Below, in pieces: positions 61,641 to 64,000 of a stretch of 64,000 nucleotides of DNA. Under the pieces are notes generated by a model, which was not told the origin of the DNA, made no database searches, and saw nothing but the letters and a program-made list of their open reading frames with translations. Within the stretch, counting starts at the first letter, position 1. Every line of letters starts with the position of its first letter. The stretch lies in contig NZ_CP051204.2 in assembly GCF_012516375.2 (NCBI RefSeq), positions 4,030,001 to 4,094,000 on the forward strand. The letters run 5' to 3'. The position numbers and the translations under genes were made by a program. Source of the DNA: Chitinophaga oryzae (GTDB lineage: Bacteria; Bacteroidota; Bacteroidia; Chitinophagales; Chitinophagaceae).

Positions 61641-62411
61641 ATGTCTATGATCAATATTGCTGAACGCCACAAGTATATACTGGATAAGCTGGCTGAAAAA
61701 GGATACGTAAACGTTGTGGAGCTCTGTAAAGAGCTTGATGTGTCCGGCGTGACTATACGAAAGGACCTGAAACTGCTGGAAGATAAAGCCCTGCTGTTCC
61801 GCTCGCATGGCGGCGCTTCTGTCAACAATCCTTACACCAACGATAAACCGGTGAACGAAAAGGAGAAGCTGCGCAGCGAGGAAAAGAACAGTATCGGTCA
61901 GGCGGCGGCCGCGCTCATTGCGCCCAACGATGCCATTATCATCGCGTCCGGCACATCTGTACTGGCGCTGGCTAAAAATATTCATCCCAAGGGGCATCTG
62001 ACGGTGATTACCGGCGCGCTCAACGTGGCGCTGGAACTGATCCGCATCCCCGACGTGGAAGTAATACAACTCGGCGGTCAGCTCCGCACCAGCTCGTCGT
62101 CCGTCACCGGACCCTATGCGGAAAAAATACTGGAAGACTTCTCCTGCAGTAAATTATTCCTCGGCGTGGACGGCATCGACCTCGGGTTCGGACTCACTAC
62201 TTCCAATATTATGGAAGCGCACCTGAACCAGAAAATGATTGCCACCGTACAGAAAATCATCGTGCTGGCAGACTCCACTAAATTTGGTAAAAGAGGCTTC
62301 GGACGCATCTGTGGCCTGGAAGACGTGGATGAAGTGATCACCGACACCGGCATTTCTCCCCACCTGGTGAAAGCCATGGAAGATATGGGTATCAAAGTGA
62401 CAATTGTATAA
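61641..62411 (+). CDS. glpR: DeoR-family regulator, probable GlpR
   Basis: The 256-residue protein has an N-terminal DeoR helix-turn-helix (AERHKYILDKLAEKGYVNVVELCKELDVSGVTIRKDLKLLEDKALLFRSHGGA at about 6-58) and a C-terminal sugar-phosphate sensor (GQAAAALIAPNDAIIIASGTSVLALAKNI and VITGALNVALELIR and LGVDGIDLGFGLTTSNIMEAHLNQKMI). It is divergent from glpD, so it probably represses the glp run in response to glycerol-3-phosphate or a related phosphate. ATG 61641 was chosen as the start. The assignment to GlpR rests on context. Confidence 0.88.
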   Translation: MSMINIAERHKYILDKLAEKGYVNVVELCKELDVSGVTIRKDLKLLEDKALLFRSHGGASVNNPYTNDKPVNEKEKLRSEEKNSIGQAAAALIAPNDAIIIASGTSVLALAKNIHPKGHLTVITGALNVALELIRIPDVEVIQLGGQLRTSSSSVTGPYAEKILEDFSCSKLFLGVDGIDLGFGLTTSNIMEAHLNQKMIATVQKIIVLADSTKFGKRGFGRICGLEDVDEVITDTGISPHLVKAMEDMGIKVTIV

Positions 62412-62469
62412 ACACTTTCCCGTTTTTAAATATCTTTACAGCTTCATCTGTCTTATTCTAATCTATCAC

Positions 62470-62922
62470 ATGGTTCTCGATACGATCAGCAACGCCCATC
62501 TTTATTACGGCCTGGGCCCCCGTTTTGTAAAGGCTTTTGAGTACCTCGCCACTACAGATTTCCATGCACTGGAAAAAGGGAAGTATGCAATAGATGGCGA
62601 CAACCTCTTCGCCATCGTCAATGAATACGATACCGTAGATCCTTCCGGTGAACAAATGGAATCACATAAAAAATACATCGATATACAATATATCGTGAAA
62701 GGAGCAGAGCTGATCGGTCATGATTTTCTGCAGCAACAAACACCTTCCAAAGCATACAGCGAAACAGAAGATTACATGCTGTTCGCTGAAAAACCTGCTT
62801 TCTTCACCCGCCTCGATCAGCATCACTTCGCCATCTTTTTTCCGACAGACCTGCACATGCCTAATCTCCGGATTGACCAGCCAGCAGCGGTAAAGAAAGT
62901 GGTGATCAAACTGGCAGTTTAA
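62470..62922 (+). CDS. YhcH/YjgK/YiaL-family protein
   Basis: The 150-residue protein is a member of the YhcH/EbgC-like cupin family (DUF386). Typical phrases include GKYAIDGDNLFAIVNEYDTVDP, ESHKKYIDIQYIVKGAELIG and FFPTDLHMPNLRI, with conserved histidines and glutamates for metal binding. Members act on sugars or on sialic acid catabolites, often as small isomerases or anomerases. The gene lies 58 bases after the DeoR gene on the same strand. No sugar-specific partner is nearby. ATG 62470 was chosen because earlier in-frame codons do not align. Confidence 0.85.
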   Translation: MVLDTISNAHLYYGLGPRFVKAFEYLATTDFHALEKGKYAIDGDNLFAIVNEYDTVDPSGEQMESHKKYIDIQYIVKGAELIGHDFLQQQTPSKAYSETEDYMLFAEKPAFFTRLDQHHFAIFFPTDLHMPNLRIDQPAAVKKVVIKLAV

Positions 62923-62931
62923 TTATTTCGT

Positions 62932-63013
62932 GATTTTTTGATTTACGATTTTTTGATTTTGGGAAAATAACAGGCCTTGTCAGCCAAATCAAAAAATCGT
63001 AAATCAAAAAATC
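62932..63013. repeat. 28-bp perfect inverted repeat between convergent genes
   Basis: 62932-62959 and 62986-63013 are perfect reverse complements of 28 bases around a 26-base loop. The arm is made of GATTTTTT and GATTTACG words, shared with the repeat near 41000. It lies between the YhcH-like gene and the DUF2809 gene and overlaps the stop codon of the latter, so it likely ends transcripts in both directions. Confidence 0.85.
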
Positions 63014-63402
63014 TACAAATGGAAGAGGCGCTCTAGTACAAACCCCAGTGCTGCGGCGATCACCGTCCCCACAAGATAGCATACACAATCACTCCAGAGA
63101 AATCCATGTCCCAGTAATATGCCCAGCGGCGTGTTCCGCAGCTTCACTGCCCATTCCGCCTGGTATAGCTGTTGCAGTTCAATGGCGATACACACCAGGT
63201 AACTGATCAGGGAAACTTTAACGATAGACTTCACCGGATATAAAAAACGGAAGCCGAAAAAAATACAGGTGGCCGAAAAAACGTCGCCTCCATAGATACG
63301 GACAAGGGAAGGGAAGTACTGCGGGGCCCATCTGGTGGCTAGTCCAAGGGGTATGTTCAACATGATCAGTACAAAATACAGCCAGCGTTTCTTTGCTTTC
63401 AT
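63013..63402 (-). CDS. DUF2809 membrane protein
   Basis: The 129-residue protein has about four membrane helices (WLYFVLIMLNIPLGLATRWA, FSATCIFFGFRFLYPV, VKVSLISYLVCIAIELQQLY and FLWSDCVCYLVGTVIAAALGFVLERLF). The pattern PxGLATRWxPQYFPxLVRIYGGDVFSAT agrees with the DUF2809 family, seen in many bacteria with unknown role. It is near the end of the window, convergent with the YhcH-like gene and divergent from the YiiX-like gene. Confidence 0.8.
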   Translation of the reverse strand: MKAKKRWLYFVLIMLNIPLGLATRWAPQYFPSLVRIYGGDVFSATCIFFGFRFLYPVKSIVKVSLISYLVCIAIELQQLYQAEWAVKLRNTPLGILLGHGFLWSDCVCYLVGTVIAAALGFVLERLFHL

Positions 63403-63481
63403 GGGCTAAAAATAGAGGGACAAATATTGTATAAAAGTTTTATCATTACAAAATAATACGCTCATTTCTAATCCCAAATGT

Positions 63482-64000
63482 ATGGCCAGCTGGAAAAAAA
63501 TAACATTGTTTACCGCCCTGCCGCTGACGGCGCTTATTGGCGGGGCTTTGTGCCTCACCGGCACACCGGTAAAAAAAGCACCGCAACACCCCCCGGTTGC
63601 TGCACGCGCCGGCGACGTGATCTTTCAGGAATCTATGTCAGACCTCAGTACGGCCATTAAAGAGGCCACGCACTCAAAGTACAGCCATTGCGGTATCATC
63701 CTGCCGAAAGACGGGCAGTTATATGTGTATGAGGCCCTGCAGCCGGTACGTTACACCCCTTTGCAGCAATGGATTAACCGCGGCCGGAAAGGACATTATG
63801 TGATCAAACGGCTGAAGAATGCAGACAGCGTAGTAACGGCGGCGACTGTACGAAAAATGATAGACGCCGGAAAAAAATACAACGGCAAAAACTATGACTT
63901 TTACTTTGGGTGGTCTGATGAACGGATCTACTGTTCTGAACTGGTCTGGAAAATATACAGGGAAACGACAGGGCTGGAACTGGGTAAGCTGGAGCAGCTG
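63482..64000 (+). CDS. YiiX-like permuted NlpC/P60 hydrolase (partial)
   Basis: The gene runs off the end of the window; 173 codons are visible. A signal peptide or N-terminal membrane helix is present (ITLFTALPLTALIGGALCL). Then come GDVIFQESMS at about residues 44-53, SKYSHCGIILP (65-75) and FYFGWSDERIYCSELVWKIYR near 140-160. These are the YiiX/YebB signatures of the permuted papain-like NlpC/P60 group: conserved histidine in SHCGI and cysteine in YCSELV. It may hydrolyse peptidoglycan or lipid amide bonds. ATG 63482 is used; an ATG at 63478 is in another frame and is not the start. Confidence 0.8.
   Translation, partial: MASWKKITLFTALPLTALIGGALCLTGTPVKKAPQHPPVAARAGDVIFQESMSDLSTAIKEATHSKYSHCGIILPKDGQLYVYEALQPVRYTPLQQWINRGRKGHYVIKRLKNADSVVTAATVRKMIDAGKKYNGKNYDFYFGWSDERIYCSELVWKIYRETTGLELGKLEQL

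Noticed and set aside
63478-63660. Small ORF starting at ATG 63478
   Set aside because: It is out of frame with the YiiX-like protein, whose ATG is at 63482 and whose motifs continue to the window end.

Overview
The window looks like chromosome of a Bacteroidota, most likely a Chitinophagaceae such as Chitinophaga. Supporting signs are two SusC/SusD pairs, many lipoproteins with a Cys-Lys-Lys type N-terminus, an ECF sigma/FecR/STN-SusC cascade, MocR-type regulators, a PafA phosphatase and several -7 boxes of the TAnnTTTG type. No rRNA, tRNA, CRISPR array, transposase or phage gene was seen. The organism assignment is inference from gene content.

Region by region: (1) 1-4.9 kb: end of a TonB-dependent receptor, a long hairpin, then a three-gene operon of two lipoproteins that resemble thiol-activated (cholesterol-dependent) cytolysins, one short and one long, followed by a PDZ-S41 protease lipoprotein. 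This is the most unusual locus. (2) 5-11.3 kb: single housekeeping and accessory genes (acetyltransferase, TPR protein, PhnB-like protein, threonine synthase with a LysR regulator, acyltransferase). (3) 11.3-16.2 kb: a MacB-like export operon (TolC, membrane fusion protein, FtsX permease, ATPase) with a GbsR/MarR regulator and two matching GTTCT-N8-AGAAC sites. (4) 16.3-17.8 kb: azoreductase divergent from an HxlR regulator with clustered palindromes, plus a VOC protein. (5) 17.8-35.0 kb: a compact minus-strand polysaccharide utilisation locus that fits heparin/heparan sulfate: ECF sigma, FecR, STN-SusC, SusD, PL12 lyase (frameshifted), three sulfatases, a PL15-like lyase and GH88. (6) 35.1-49.7 kb: accessory genes including two MocR regulators, an erythromycin-esterase-like enzyme, an AraC regulator with a DJ-1/PfpI domain, an ABC ATPase and a hybrid histidine kinase. 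(7) 49.8-62.4 kb: a glycerol / glycerophosphodiester locus read on the minus strand, glpD-glpK-glpF-GDPD-susC-susD-pafA, divergent from a DeoR regulator. (8) 62.4-64 kb: YhcH-like protein, DUF2809 membrane protein and the start of a YiiX-like NlpC/P60 hydrolase.

How the parts work together: in the heparan locus, SusC/D would import sulfated oligosaccharides, lyases cut them, sulfatases remove sulfate, and GH88 removes the unsaturated uronate, with SusC occupancy signalling through FecR to the sigma factor. In the glycerol locus, SusC/D would bring in phosphodiesters, the diesterase would release glycerol-3-phosphate, PafA could strip phosphate, GlpF/GlpK handle glycerol and GlpD feeds dihydroxyacetone phosphate to glycolysis. 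Several intergenic gaps carry large inverted or tandem repeats built on AATTACG, GATTTACG or GCAAAG words, which look like members of dispersed repeat families.
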